NCBI RefSeq assembly: GCF_000764305.2
Contig: NW_025934994.1
Coordinates: 186,001 to 250,000 of the forward strand
DNA length: 64,000 nt
Direction of reading: 5' to 3'
From: Hyalella azteca
Lineage: Eukaryota > Arthropoda > Malacostraca > Amphipoda > Hyalellidae
This document shows positions 1-11,376 of this stretch, piece by piece (positions within the stretch are counted from its first letter, which is position 1; every line of letters starts with the position of its first letter). The notes under the pieces were generated by a model. The model made no database searches, had not been told where the DNA came from, and saw only the letters and a list, made by a program, of their open reading frames with translations. A program made the translations under genes and the position numbers.

Positions 1-3000
1 CAATTCCGAATTAAAGTATACTTTATTTTCAATTTGTACAAGTGATTACACAAGATTCGTAATGTGTCATCGTACGTTATTTAGGGGTAAGTTATGTGTC
101 ATCGTACGTTATTTTATTTCATCGTACAGGGCACTTGTTCCATAACAATTTTAGGTCTGACTGCCATATTGTGCCGCGCGTTTTGAGATGAAAGGAATTG
201 AAATGGAACGAAACATTATACTCGGCATTTATTGACTGACAGCCCAGGGAAAGGCACAACACAATAATCTTTATTACTATTTTGACAGCGCCTGGTTGAC
301 GCTAACTTGATAAGTTTATGTCCAAATGTCAGTTGAGATAACAAAATGATAAGAAAATTAAGAAAGGGTTCAAAAATTAGATTAATAATTATTTGACAGA
401 AGAAAATGAATTTCCTGCATTATATGTAGCATTTATTGTAGATAAAAGCAACAGCTGGAGAAAATGTTTTTTTTTCAGCGTTACTCTGATGCATCTTAAT
501 TTTTTACGATGCCATATAAACTTTCTTTTTCATGAGATATAAATTAATTAATTGTAATGATAACCAAGAGGCTCCATGAACGCTTCAATATACTGCGGTT
601 AAACTCGAACTGTTATTTGAGTAACTCCATTTATAAATAGAATAATAATTATATTTACGCACTTAAATTCGAAGATTTGATCACTCCTGAGTCATTTTCT
701 TTGTGAAACGAATAGAGTTGAAACTGAATAACTTATCTCCACATGCAGTTGTTATGTTAGACGAAGAGAGTTGAGACTGGACAACTTATCTCCACAGTTG
801 TTATGCGAGACGGAGAGAATTGAGACTTGGTCATTTTCTACACGAAGCATTCAGTTCTTCTTTATCAACGTCACTCCTGGATATCGGTAGAAACTCAAGC
901 GCAATTTTCAACAAAATTCATTTTGATTACCAGTATTCCTAAAAATTATCATCAATAACGTTTCCAATCTAAGTTTAATTAGTGTTTTAAATTTATCGGT
1001 GGGAAAAATTTAATTATCAATGATTAACCAGTCAATTAATATCCTTTTAACCCTAGGATTGAAAAATTTGGATCGATCAGTCGTTCAGCGTTAAAAATCA
1101 CAGTTCGTGACTTCTTTCATGAGCAGTAAAAGCTATCAATTAATAAACCATAACTAAACTATTAAAGAGGAACGCCATTTGATACTCATGGTGTGATACT
1201 GTCTATAAAACTACAGGCTAGGTTATTTTTAACATTGTACCCAACCGTCTATACTGGTAAGTGTTTCAACAATATAGTTACATGCTCCATAATAAGACAT
1301 TTGTTCTACAGTGCACTTCTAAACACCAAACCAAACTAAGGGGATGTAATCAGCGTTTGTGGAACACCGCCTATCGCAGTATTTTACACAGTATTTACGT
1401 TATAATAACTATCCGCTTTACTAATAAATTAGAGGGAAATTTATTATTATAACAAATATTGCCTTAATTTATGTGAGCTACTATCGTTACTTTTTCCACT
1501 AATTGACTTGCACGTTCGATGAATCGGCTTCAAATTCTCGTGTGGTCTATTCCAGTCTTGAAAAGACTTCAATTTCCGTAGAATGAATAACATTATAGAT
1601 TGTATACAAATAACACTGCTTCGTCTACTCTATCTGAATTTGCATACGAGAAGCCAGGATGTTTGGAGGAAAAATACTAGGGGAAGTTCAATAAATTGTG
1701 GATTAGAGTGATAAAAGGAGCGTTTTTTACAGACTAAAGAATGTTCAAAGCACCTAAAGTTTAAACGTATTCTGATTGGTGGTTAGTGTCACTGAAGTGC
1801 TTATTCATACACTTATTCATAGCACATTTCTACAAAACGAAATTAGCAGTATAGGTTACTACCTTTATTAAAAGAATCGTCGTTTGAGTGATTATAAAAC
1901 ATGTTACACACGAAATGAGTAAATTATCGAAAACGTTTGAATTTTCAAAACGAAAATATTAATAATAATATCGTATTTCAAATAACATTAAATTATTTTT
2001 CTGTTTTTCTCTGTTCATCACAAATTTTTTGTCAACAATACGCATCATCGGTGCCAGTGAAGCCGTCACTATATGCAAGACTATTGACGCACTCGAAGAT
2101 GTGACAGTAAGTTAATTAAAAAAATCGACAGCATGAAAACCGTTCAGGCTTATCGTGACAAAAAACCGCTAACTAATAAATTATATGTTACGGAACCATT
2201 TTTCTAGGAGTTTCGTTTGTTTAAATAGTTCAAGAAAATATATTGTTAGGCCTTTCATTAAAAATTCAAATATTATAACGCACCTAATGTTCGGAGTATT
2301 ACTTTCACCTCCAGCTCACTTAAACAAAACGAATTCGTTTTGATGAGCACTAATAAATGTAATGAAGATCCACCTGACAGTAAGAATTCAAACAAAATAA
2401 TTCGTACAAAATAGTGTCTTCAAAATATTTGGACTAATTTTACTTGAATAAGTAATAGAAGCAATATAAGTAATGTATTAATTGCAAAAATGAACCAAGA
2501 AATAACATAGAGAACAGTTGTCCTAAAAAGTTCTTTTATTTTGTTGAGGATTTTACAGTCTATAAAAGGTGTCACTATTTTCCATAACTAACTAGGTTTC
2601 TTATACTTACTCAAGTAAATAAGAAACTTTGATAAACCATGTACAGTAAATCAACAATTGGAATGAAATTTGTGTTTCGATCTTTCCAAGTAATCAGGAA
2701 AATTTTAAATTTTAGCACTGAGTTTTTCTTTTTATAAAACAATTGGTAACTTGAGCGCAAATAAAATTCAAGTATTATTGATTGTACTGATACAAATCAA
2801 TATTGACTGATACAATTCAAGTATAGTATTGATAAATTGGTTCGGAATTTATTAAATTCTAATAAAAAAATAAATTGAAATGTTTTGTTTGTTGATTAAT
2901 TAATTAAACACTTCACTAAACGTGGATGAGCACCAAAGAGCAAAATTTAATGTTATAAAATTCGTACAAATTCAATCGATACTGCATTATGATACTTAGG

Positions 3001-3127
3001 GTTAGTTGAGGAAGTTTGAACTCCTTATAACATTGCCATTCACCGCCGCAACAATGACATTAAAAAGTATATATTCAGCGCATAAAAGTTAACATTGCTC
3101 TCGAGGCTAATGTTCCAGAGCACATTT
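1..3127. other. 3' flank / 3'UTR of the minus-strand gene, no other gene seen
   Basis: AT-rich DNA downstream of the stop codon of the minus-strand receptor gene. No convincing coding exon on either strand. It holds two small direct duplications: 61-112 (two copies of a segment containing gtcatcgtacgttatt) and about 718-825 (two copies of a ~55-60 bp segment around acttatctccaca). The 3'UTR of the receptor must lie in its right part; its end is not fixed by sequence alone. Confidence 0.5.
2848..2853 (-). promoter_or_regulatory. candidate polyadenylation signal AATAAA
   Basis: AATAAA on the minus strand about 275 bases past the receptor stop codon. A second AATAAA lies at 2535-2540. In DNA this AT-rich such hexamers are frequent by chance, so this is only the nearest candidate. 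Confidence 0.25.
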
Positions 3128-4026
3128 TCAAACTTGTGTATCTCGCGTCGAACCTTCGATAAGTTGTGAAGTTATGACGTAACTTTGGCTGGACACATCA
3201 GAGTTGGCGGCTTTAGCCGCGTCGTAGGCTTTCGTGGATGGAGATTGCGGTGATTCTGAAGGACCAGAATCACTTTGGAAAGACTCCGATGACGCCACAG
3301 AAAATAGAGCGTCGGACGCTGTCACATCAACAGATTCTGTAGGATTTGACGGAGGCTTTATCTCGGTAGAGGAGGTCTCTTCCAAGCTCGGGAGTTGCCC
3401 TGGGTACCGACACATTTTGATATCAGTTTTAATATTCTTATATTTAGTAACGTCAGCCTCCGCTTGAGCACTCGAGTTCTCATCAACAGTATTGCCTACG
3501 GGTTGTGAAGCGGTGCATTGAAGCGCTTCTTTATCGGAACTTCCGAGCATGGAATCCTCTTCCTGTTCCTCGACTAGCGTTGGGTAGTGAGGCGGAAAGA
3601 ACGTCTCCTCAATTGGTTCTTGGCGCTGCAAGCCGAATTGTCGGCCCGGTGCAATACCGGACGACCGCCCAATCTTGGCTTCCTTCGGGCTGTTAGAGGG
3701 AGAAGATGAAGAGGTGAATTTGTTGGGGTAAGACAGCGGTACGCTTGTTTGCGGAGAGCTGCTGAATTTGTTCAAGTAAGGCATACTGCCGGATGAAGAA
3801 GACGGGCTGTTGTAGACACTCGAGTACGAAGACGGGTAATCTAAAGACTGGTTCTTGTACTTGGACATGTAGTTAAAGTAGACGTTGGCGGATCTTGGTC
3901 GCGGAGACGTTGGTTCGTTCGGAGACGGAGGAGGGGGCGACACGCGCAGCTCCGGCGTCACGCGGCCGTCGGCGAGGCGTCGCGCGCTTGTGGTGCTGGC
4001 GCTGTCGAGGCTCTTCCCACGCACAC
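3128..4026 (-). CDS. Terminal exon: disordered cytoplasmic tail ending in a PDZ ligand
   Basis: Last coding exon of the single-pass receptor. Acceptor ccaccag at 4032-4027; two leading bases complete a Gly codon begun in the previous exon; then 298 codons and TGA. The first residues are VRGKSLDS. The segment is intracellular and low in hydrophobics: PPPPSPNEP (possible SH3 ligand), long Ser/Tyr-rich stretches (YPSSYSSVYNSPSSSS), FFPPHYPTL containing a PPxY motif (the consensus WW-domain ligand), an acidic patch VEEQEEDS, and many Ser-Pro sites. The protein ends GSTRDTQV; T at -2 and V at 0 fit a class I PDZ ligand. No kinase, phosphatase or death domain is seen. Known for such motifs: scaffold binding. 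Inferred: a tail that anchors the receptor to PDZ and WW proteins. Exon boundaries and frame are secure; the gene's identity is not known to me. Confidence 0.88.
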
Positions 4027-4283
4027 CTGGTGGTGCAAACTGAACGATAAGCCAACACTTCTATGAAACATAAACATTACACACTGAAATGACTTTCTAA
4101 AATCATTCCTAAGAGTAAAATCTAAAGTAATAATTTAAGCAAAAAAAGAAAAAGATCAAGAACCGTCAATAAATAACTAAAAGTAATAAAAAAATTAGCA
4201 CATCCACGCAGTCACATCCCAATTAAAATCATAATACCAATTAAAATCATAATATTAATTACGATGTAACGTTTTAGACGCAC
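4027..4283 (-). other. Intron, 257 bp
   Basis: GTGCGT...CAG intron between the last two exons, phase 1. No repeat or other feature seen; A/T-rich. Confidence 0.8.
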
Positions 4284-4553
4284 CAGTTTCAAGCACATGT
4301 GTATTTTTCTGTTCATGCGAAGTGATTGGCAGGGAAGCTCCTCTGCAGTTTTCCAAGCTGGAGTTGACACAGCGACTCCACTTTGTCTTCGCGCCGCCCG
4401 CAGGCTTGTGTAGCGGCGCGCCGGATGACGCGGCGAGGTTGTCGGAGTCCGCGACGCTCGCGCTCCGGCGGTAGGGCGGCTTGATGCCGGCGGTGTAGGC
4501 GTAGGGACTACAGCTGCTCCCTGCCGTCCTGATCTCGAACGGTTCCTCGAAAC
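4284..4553 (-). CDS. Cytoplasmic exon with RRSAS phosphosite-like motif
   Basis: Exon of 270 bases. Acceptor ttatcctcaag ends at 4554. The first two bases join A from the previous exon to make Ser (NQS-FEEPFEIR). The donor CTG|GTGCGT at 4284/4283 leaves one base, giving Gly with the next exon. It reads FEEPFEIRTAGSSCSPYAYT, then KPPYRRSASVADSDNLA, then a Gly/Ala/Lys stretch and LENCRGASLPITSHEQ, ending THVLETG. RRSAS resembles a basophilic kinase / 14-3-3 type site (inference). GC content is far above the flanking introns. An alternative donor inside the exon (AAA|GTGGAG) is out of phase with the next acceptor, so the longer form is preferred. Cytoplasmic by position after the membrane helix. 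Confidence 0.82.
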
Positions 4554-4574
4554 CTTGAGGATAAACACGTTATA

Positions 4575-4720
4575 TTGTTAGAAGGTTATCATTAGGTTAT
4601 TGTCAGATTGTTACCAAATTATTGCCATTTTATTATAAAGTTATCCTCAGGTTGTTATCAGGTCATTATCAGGTTATCATCAGATTATTATCAGATTATA
4701 ACCTATTATTCATGACGCTT
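4575..4720. repeat. Degenerate short tandem repeat next to a splice acceptor
   Basis: About 11-13 bp units of the type ggttatcatcagattatta, repeated with many changes; begins ~20 bp from the acceptor of the 4284-4553 exon. Confidence 0.6.
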
Positions 4721-5739
4721 ATGTCAACTAACTATTCCTTCTGAGGTCATATCATTATCGCATATTGGCCATATCTTTATCGTTTTCATCTCATTATAAC
4801 AGAAAATAAAGAAAATGATAGCAGCAGGATTCTCCTGGTATCATGGAGTCCGTGCAACCAAAACAAAGGCTGAAGAGATGGAGGATAATGCCCAGGATTT
4901 TGATGCTAAGCACGACTCGTTCGAGACAGTGTACGCAAATTTTATCCACATTACGAATATTGTCCAGGTTTTTGCCAAAACATTTGTACAGCCCTCGACA
5001 AAAGCGCGACAAAAATCGTTTCACGTCTGGGAATATTTTTCACGAGGCTCTTCACAGAGTAAGTAAGAATCAACGAGGAATTTGATAATAACTAATTTTA
5101 TGTTACAGTTTTTTTTCTAACCTGCGCTTCAAGTGTAATTAGTCGGTAAAAAAACTTTTACAAATGCGGACTGAAAGACTAAGTGGGAAATATCATGAGA
5201 ATGAATATAATATAAATTGTCAACGTAAACAATTTGACGCACTTAACGAAAAACACTCACAGTTCATTTCAAGGGTGAGAACCTAGTACAATGCACTCAT
5301 TACTTAATGTTGTGCATGTTTAATATTCGTTTAAATATCTCCTTTATTTACAGGTGATTTTCAATGATAGGATTCAAATAAACACATTTTGGTATATAAT
5401 CCGGGCCATTCTTACGTGCCTCGTATGAATGCTGTACCAATAAGTCACTCAGAATTTCGGGCGATGATAAGGTAGTAATGTTTCTTGATGGTCTCCATCT
5501 CTTAGAACGATCTCTTATCGCTCGGGCCTCATTAAAAAATCGTTTATTTTAGCTATAATCTCATTAACTAATTCGGTCTTCAGCTACACGTTATCGCACA
5601 TATTGACCTACTGGAACACAGCTCCAAGCTAAACCTAGTCTCCTATATATACGTCGATTTAGTTGAACTCCTGTCATGTGTTGAATCGAATTCCGCAGGT
5701 TGATATAGATACTAAAAAGTCAGCCCCAGCAACAAAATT

Positions 5740-6300
5740 TCCTACCATTAGGTAATAGAACTCAATTCCTATACCTATGTATAATATCATATCCTGCTTT
5801 GCTATTTTGTATTTTTACCCTAGTAAATTTACCATCAATAAAGCATTATGAAATCATTGAAGCATTATACAAGAGCTCAACTCAATCTCTGGCCTTAATG
5901 AACTGTGTTTCCATCTATAGCTGAATATAATCTCTTGCTTTGATTTATTGTAATTCAATACCTTATATAGCAATGCATAATATCTCGCTTCAACGTATTG
6001 TAATTCCGTCCCATAGCTAAGCATAAATCTCGCTTCAATGTATTGTATTTTTGTTCATAGCTAAGCATAATATCTTGTTTCAATTTATAGTATTATCGTT
6101 CTTAGCTAAGCATATTTCACTTCAGTGTCTCGTATTTCCATACCTAGTTTATCATAATATTTCACTTAAATGTATTGTATTTCCGTCCCTAGCTTAGCAT
6201 AATATCTCTTTTGAATAAAATATATTTCAGTCATAGCTAAGCATAACATCTCACTTCAATGTATTGTATTTCCTTCCCTAGGTAAGCATAATCTCTAATG
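5740..6300. repeat. Degenerate ~46 bp tandem repeat
   Basis: About ten imperfect units, each containing agctaagcataatatct and a block like ttcaatgtattgtattt. Units are best preserved at 5990-6290. Confidence 0.75.
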
Positions 6301-7395
6301 TACCATTGCCCTCACTATCACTAATCTCGCGAGATATCCTGCGACATTTCAGCTCAGGTCGCGATGATGTTCCAAGTCTCCGGCGCCGCCGTCGACATTG
6401 CGGCACATTACCTTAGCACAGTAACAGGGAACTTGCAATAAGAATTACCATCATTAATGAATGGAAGATATTCACCCCCAATTTGAAGAAAAACCCACGT
6501 ACAGAATAACTCAAACGGTTATTTCCTATATTGTAAATTTTTTCAAAGAGAATTATAACATTAGCATTTTATTAAACAGGAATTTGACACTCGTTTGCTT
6601 GTTCAAAAACGGAATCTTGACATGTAAATTAAGGTGAATTAGACTAGAAAATACATGTCTAATTTAATAATAATTGTCTGTGCATGCTTTTTGCAATAAA
6701 CTTATAGGATTGGGATATCGATTTTTCTCTTGAAAATTTAAAGATGATTTAACTCCGATGATATCTTTATTTAGGGTGATTAAAAATGGTAGACGTGTGA
6801 TATAGTTGACATATTATAACAATTTAATGTCTATATATACCATCACCTGCCGTTGAGAATTTATTCACCATATGAACTGCTGTAATTTGGTGAAACGTCG
6901 TAAATTGTGACATGAATACTTTTTCTACGAAGCCATGCCATACTTAATATGACTGGACCTTTACTTTTCGTTCGACAAAAAATTCTTTCAATTTCGCACA
7001 AGGCGTAACTGGAATTCTTGAAATGAGCTGCTCGGTATACGGAAAATATTTACTTATGTTCCGAGCATTTTCAAACGTCCTCCATTCACTATCTTAACTT
7101 CAAATGAAGCGTTGCATCTATTATCTTGATATCAAATAAACTCTTCCCTCGGCTTCGCCTTGTAGTTATGAGACTGACTTCTTGAACAATTTATTTATTT
7201 AATCGATTTTGATTAAATTAATCTTCTCCTCCCTTGAACATTCACGTGGCACACCGACAAATTTAACTTGAAGTAAATAGTATTGGGAAAATATATCAAA
7301 ATTCACCATGAGAATTTGATTCCCCTTCGTTACAATGACAGGATTATTTTAATATCAGAATTAAAACTAATTATAATCCTATGAATTTGATTTAC

Positions 7396-7636
7396 TTTGA
7401 TTGAAGCTCATCCTGCAGTTGCGCAGGTTCTCAGCACTCCTGGCTTTCCTGCAGAAGGGGTGGTAGTGATGCAGGTGATGGTGATGGTGGTGGTGAGGTC
7501 TCATCACCTGATGAGATAAAGAATCTGAACGCATCTTGAAGGCTCGGCGACGGGCGGCGTGGCGGGCGCTGGCGGGGAGACTGTGGCGGGACGTGGTCGA
7601 CTGCTGGTGTGTGAGGCGGCCTCTGTAGCTCGGCAA
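7396..7636 (-). CDS. Cytoplasmic exon with histidine run
   Basis: Exon of 241 bases with acceptor tttgccgtcag|TTG (phase 0) and donor TCAAA|GTAAAT (phase 1). It reads LPSYRGRLTHQQSTTSRHSL, a basic Ala/Arg segment, FKMRSDSLSHQ, then a His-rich run (RPHHHHHHHLHHYHPF), RKARSAENL and MSFNQ. RKARSAENL is a basophilic-kinase-like motif. The exon is intracellular and predicted disordered. A possible internal donor CATCAG|GTGATG just before the His run would leave phase 0, which does not match the phase 1 acceptor of the next exon, so inclusion of the His run is favoured. The acceptor lies ~95 bp from a large microsatellite. Confidence 0.82.
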
Positions 7637-7729
7637 CTGACGGCAAATTTGGGCATGTTTTACATTAATTTTAACGTATAACTGTCTTTGTATAAACAGT
7701 GCCTTGGTAATATTTGCCTAATAGAAGAT

Positions 7730-8127
7730 AGAATAGAATAGAATAGAATAGAATAGAATAGAATAGAATAGAATAGAATAGAATAGAACAGAGTAGAACA
7801 GAGTAGAACAGAGTAGAACAGAATAGAACAGAATAGAACAGAATAGAACAGAATAGAACAGAATAGAACAGAATAGAACAGAATAGAACAGAATAGAACA
7901 GAATAGAATAGAATAGAATAGAATAGAATAGAATAGAATAGAACAGAATAGAACAGAATAGAACAGAATAGAACAGAATAGAACAGAATAGAACAGAATA
8001 GAACAGAATAGAACAGAATAGAACAGAATAAGAATAGAATAGAATAGAATAGAATAGAATAGAATAGAATAGAATAGAATAGAATAGAATAGAATAGAAT
8101 AGAATAGAATAGAATAGAATAGAATAT
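7730..8127. repeat. (GAATA)n / (GAACA)n pentanucleotide microsatellite
   Basis: About 80 units. Pure GAATA at both ends; the interior (about 7787-8032) is largely dimers GAACA+GAATA, with a block of GAACA+GAGTA and one pure GAATA island around 7900-7940. On the minus strand it reads (TATTC)n and sits at the 3' end of a LINE remnant, so it looks like a grossly expanded retrotransposon tail. The long open frame through it is a consequence of the stop-free repeat, not a gene. Confidence 0.95.
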
Positions 8128-8190
8128 AAGTGTCAGCACCGAAGAAATAGGCCCATATCCTGTTGCCGATTCTTACAGATATTTTTAACT
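8128..8190 (-). mobile_element. LINE 3' UTR fragment (minus orientation)
   Basis: Read on the minus strand, this matches the 3' end of the LINE copy at 20036-20407: both have aagaatcggcaaca, then cctatt.cttc.gtgc.gacactt, then a TATTC-type tail. Only the last ~60 bp are recognisable. It marks the retrotransposon origin of the adjacent microsatellite. Confidence 0.7.
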
Positions 8191-8194
8191 AGGT

Positions 8195-8320
8195 TTCGGT
8201 ACATGTCCTGTAGGTACATATAAGATGAAGGAAATATGTCACTCTGGCCAAACCTGGCCAGGGTGACATACAAGGACACAAACTGCATCGCTATTTGGAC
8301 AAGGTCTCACTCATTGCTCT
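8195..8320. mobile_element. Diverged member of the GGTCATATTGT inverted-repeat family
   Basis: Contains gcatcgctatttggaca followed by aaggtctcactcattg, as in the copies at 21258-21405 and 39166-39325. An internal palindrome (gtcactctggcc...ggccagggtgac) is also present. Boundaries uncertain. Confidence 0.45.
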
Positions 8321-8425
8321 CAGTGATGAATTGATTTAGTTCACAAGAAAGTCTCAGCGCTGTCATGGTCTGTGCTACAAAATTGAGGGAGTTGAGCTGG
8401 TCGACTCACAGACGCTAGGGAGCTT

Positions 8426-8685
8426 CCCTAACAAAATTTAGAGTCGCCCCAGCTTCTGCCCTATCGAAATTCGAAGACCTGTCAGCCGCTGGCACACGGA
8501 CGCCCCAAGTTCTTATGGCCGGGTAAATTAGAAGCTCTATGTCCGCATTAACGGGCAATTGACTTCCAAAAGAGGCTGGTAAATAGAAGCAAAACACCCT
8601 ACGTGGCCGACTTGCTCCTGATTCACCCCTAAGCCGAATATAGTTCCTCTAAAACGACCTTAATCGGCACGAAAATTTTGACAGG
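8426..8685. mobile_element. CCCTAACAAAATTT inverted-repeat element, long form
   Basis: Starts ccctaacaaaatttagagtc and ends gaaaattttgacaggg, which is close to the reverse complement of the start. It shares cctaagccgaa near its right end with the copy at 18414-18750. No coding capacity; MITE-like by structure (inference). Confidence 0.6.
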
Positions 8686-8765
8686 GTGGTAACAAAATTT
8701 AGAGTCGCCCCAGCTTCTGCTACTCCAAATCAGAAGCTGCCGCGACTGTAAATTTTCACTGGGTA
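8686..8765. mobile_element. CCCTAACAAAATTT element, ~78 bp hairpin form
   Basis: Begins aacaaaatttagagtcgccc and ends gtaaattttcactggg. The interior is a hairpin, cagcttctg ... cagaagctg. Nearly the same sequence occurs at 39740-39817, and this copy directly abuts the long form on its left. Confidence 0.7.
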
Positions 8766-9269
8766 ACGGCAAACAAGGCACGTTTTCATTAGTAATGAGT
8801 AATATGGAATCCCTTAAACTGAAAACCGTGTGCAAGAAACGTACTGGTCTGAGTATAATTATTGGGATTAAAACTTGAAAATACGAATTTATAAGCCTTT
8901 GTGTAAGTATGACTCTTTCGACTAATGTTTCGAAGCATATTGTAGACAATATTAATCCTAGAAACGTGCAATAATTTCTGACAAGAATCATACTTGAATT
9001 GATTTTTAATATTTGTTCTCCAACTTTATTTAAATTTAGGGTGGAAATTTCTCTGATATTTATTAAATATTAACGAAAAACACCTTGGTTAAATGCGATT
9101 TTTATTTTTAACTAGAATTAAATCTTCATAAAGGGAAGGCAAAGAGGTATCATAAATTCACGTTATATCAAAATGTGAATTAAGAAAAACAAAGACTTCA
9201 CTTCATTTCTCTTTGTATTTTAAATACGAGATATTCGTCTTTCAAGTAGAATTTCATGACTTCGTCCTG

Positions 9270-9385
9270 TAATTCTTTAATAATTCATGTAATATAATAA
9301 TAATTCTTTAATAATTCATGTAATATAATAATATTTCTTTAATAATTCATGTAATATAATAATAATTCTGTAATAATTCACGTAA
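9270..9385. repeat. 31-bp AT-rich tandem repeat, ~4 copies
   Basis: Units contain ttctttaataattcatgtaa followed by tataataa; spacing 30-31 bp. Confidence 0.85.
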
Positions 9386-10869
9386 TACCGGCTCCACTAT
9401 TGCTTGGGCGGCCTCTATGGAATGAGATCGGGAACCTGAGTTCCCTTGCGTCGAAATTTCCACAGGAAAATTAATTCATTGGAAATCGGCTAATTAGGAA
9501 CTTGAGATATCCTGTCTCTTGTTACTCGGCCCACGTCAGCGAATTAATGGGCTGATTATCTATGGCTAGAGAGAGGGAGCGAACATTTATAGGAAACTGT
9601 AACATTCAGAGTCGAGTATAAATGGACGTAAAATGAAGGTATTTCCCTTGAACTATTATATTTCTGCAGTGCGTGCATAATGAAGATCGTTCCCTGAAAC
9701 TTAAAAGATCTCTGCAGACGAATAAGTCTGAGAAAATTATTGTTATTAGTCCTGATGAAGCCATCGATCACGTGCGTGATAACAGCGGATCAGCTCCACG
9801 AGCGGAAATTGCATGATGAAGGATAAAGAAATCTGGCGACCGCTGCCCGACTCGTCCGGGAAACTTGCATGATTGCCGCGGCAGGAATTAATGAGTAGCA
9901 GTCTGGGGCATTAGATAGATGGTAACTTTAGAGCAAGTAATAAACCTTCAAAATATACCGCTAATGTGTGAAGGAAATTTTGAACTACAAATAAATTGAT
10001 GGTGCATTTGTATGTCCTGTGATACGTACTAACTATTGAGTCAGAAACTAGTCTTTAAATTAGGTCGCCAGTGTACGTAGAAAATTTAAAATTTATGTAT
10101 GGCATCCGAATTATGAACTGATTGGGGGGCTCAACTAGCATGTCAATAATATTTTATTAAAAATACCAACACTAATAATGCGACCAGCAAAAAATTGCGT
10201 AGCGCATTTCTCTGTAAAGAAGCCATTTTTGTGTACATTCTAAAGCTAAAAATTTGAAACTTTCAACGCCGCAGAAGGCAGCTTCTATGGCCGGTATTGA
10301 TCAACGGTCTAATTTTTGGCTGAAAGTTTCGTTTTAATCAAGGCCTGAAGCAGCGCAGTATAAAGGCTCGAGGTAAGTTCTCTCGGAAGTATTGGAAAAC
10401 CTTACATGGCTTCAAGTTGTGTCATCCGAAAGGCATCTAAAAATCTTTCAATTAATTAAGAGCGCGGAGAGAAGTTCGAGCTTGAAGTAAATTAGGCTCG
10501 AGCCAGGGACGAAAAGGTCCTTACAAACATTCTTCGTAACTTTTAAAATAACATTTTTCGCAAATTTTTCTGTTATAAGGTTGGATGAAGAAAGTTAAAA
10601 AATTCGATAGGCAAGTACGATGCAGCAGACATTGGCAGAATTGTTGCACATTGCTGTCTTAAAATTCCCTTTATAATAAAGGATCACAGAAATAGATGTA
10701 ATGGTTGACGAGAATCAACTCTATAGTCACTTCATCGTCAAATATTGTGATGGAAAAATTTTATTAGACTACATGAAACGTACCAGTTCGTATTACATGA
10801 CTTTTAGCTCCTGTAAGGTTTTTATATGCGTCAATGCTTCGCATTATTTGACGTTGAGGCTTCGTGGAT

Positions 10870-11376
10870 AAAAGGTGACATATTTGTCGTCTGGTGTAGT
10901 GGTGAGGGAACAATAAGGCGGTATATTTGTCGTCTGGTGTAGTGGTGAGGGAATAATAAGGCGGTATATTTGTCGTCTGGTGTAGTGGTGAGGGAATAAT
11001 GACGCGGTATATTTGTCGTCTGGTGTAGTGGTGAAGGAATAATGAGGCGGTATATTTGTCGTCTGGTGTAGTGGTGAAGGAATAATAAGGCGGTATATTT
11101 GTCGTCTGGTGTAGTGGTGAAGGAATAATAAGGCGGTATATTTGTCGTCTGGTGTAGTGGTGAAGGAATAATAAGGCGGTATATTTGTCGTCTGGTGTAG
11201 TGGTGAAGGAATAATAAGGCGGTATATTTGTCGTCTGGTGTAGTGGTGAGGGAATAATAAGGCGGTATATTTGTCGTCTGGTGTAGTGGTGAAGGAATAA
11301 AAAGGCGGTATATTTGTCGTCTGGTGTAGTGGTGAGGGAATAATAAGGCGGTATATTTGTCGTCTGGTGTAGTGGT
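10870..11376. repeat. 43-bp minisatellite, ~12 copies
   Basis: Unit contains ggcggtatatttgtcgtctg then gtgtagtggtgargg and aataataa. Units are highly uniform; differences are single bases (gag/aag, cg/gg). Because 43 is 1 mod 3, successive units are read in different frames on the minus strand, which explains the 215-codon open frame cycling through three peptides (TTTPDDKYTA, LHHYTRRQIYR, LHQTTNIPPYYS). Not considered a gene. Confidence 0.95.

Larger units (their letters stand above)
4554..7395 (-). other. Intron, 2.8 kb
   Basis: Phase 1 intron between the His-rich exon and the RRSAS exon (GTAAAT...AAG). It contains a degenerate short tandem array beside the acceptor (4575-4720) and a degenerate ~46 bp array (5740-6300). 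The open frames at 4794-5085 on both strands have no recognisable protein signature. Confidence 0.75.

Noticed and set aside
4794..5085. Overlapping 76-83 codon ORFs on both strands
   Set aside because: Lie in the intron between two well-supported exons; frames on both strands and no motif.
7660..8139. 159-codon minus ORF (LFYSI repeats)
   Set aside because: Entirely the stop-free translation of the GAATA/GAACA microsatellite.
10870..11376. CRISPR-like look of regularly spaced repeats
   Set aside because: Units are contiguous 43-mers with no unique spacers, in a eukaryotic intron.
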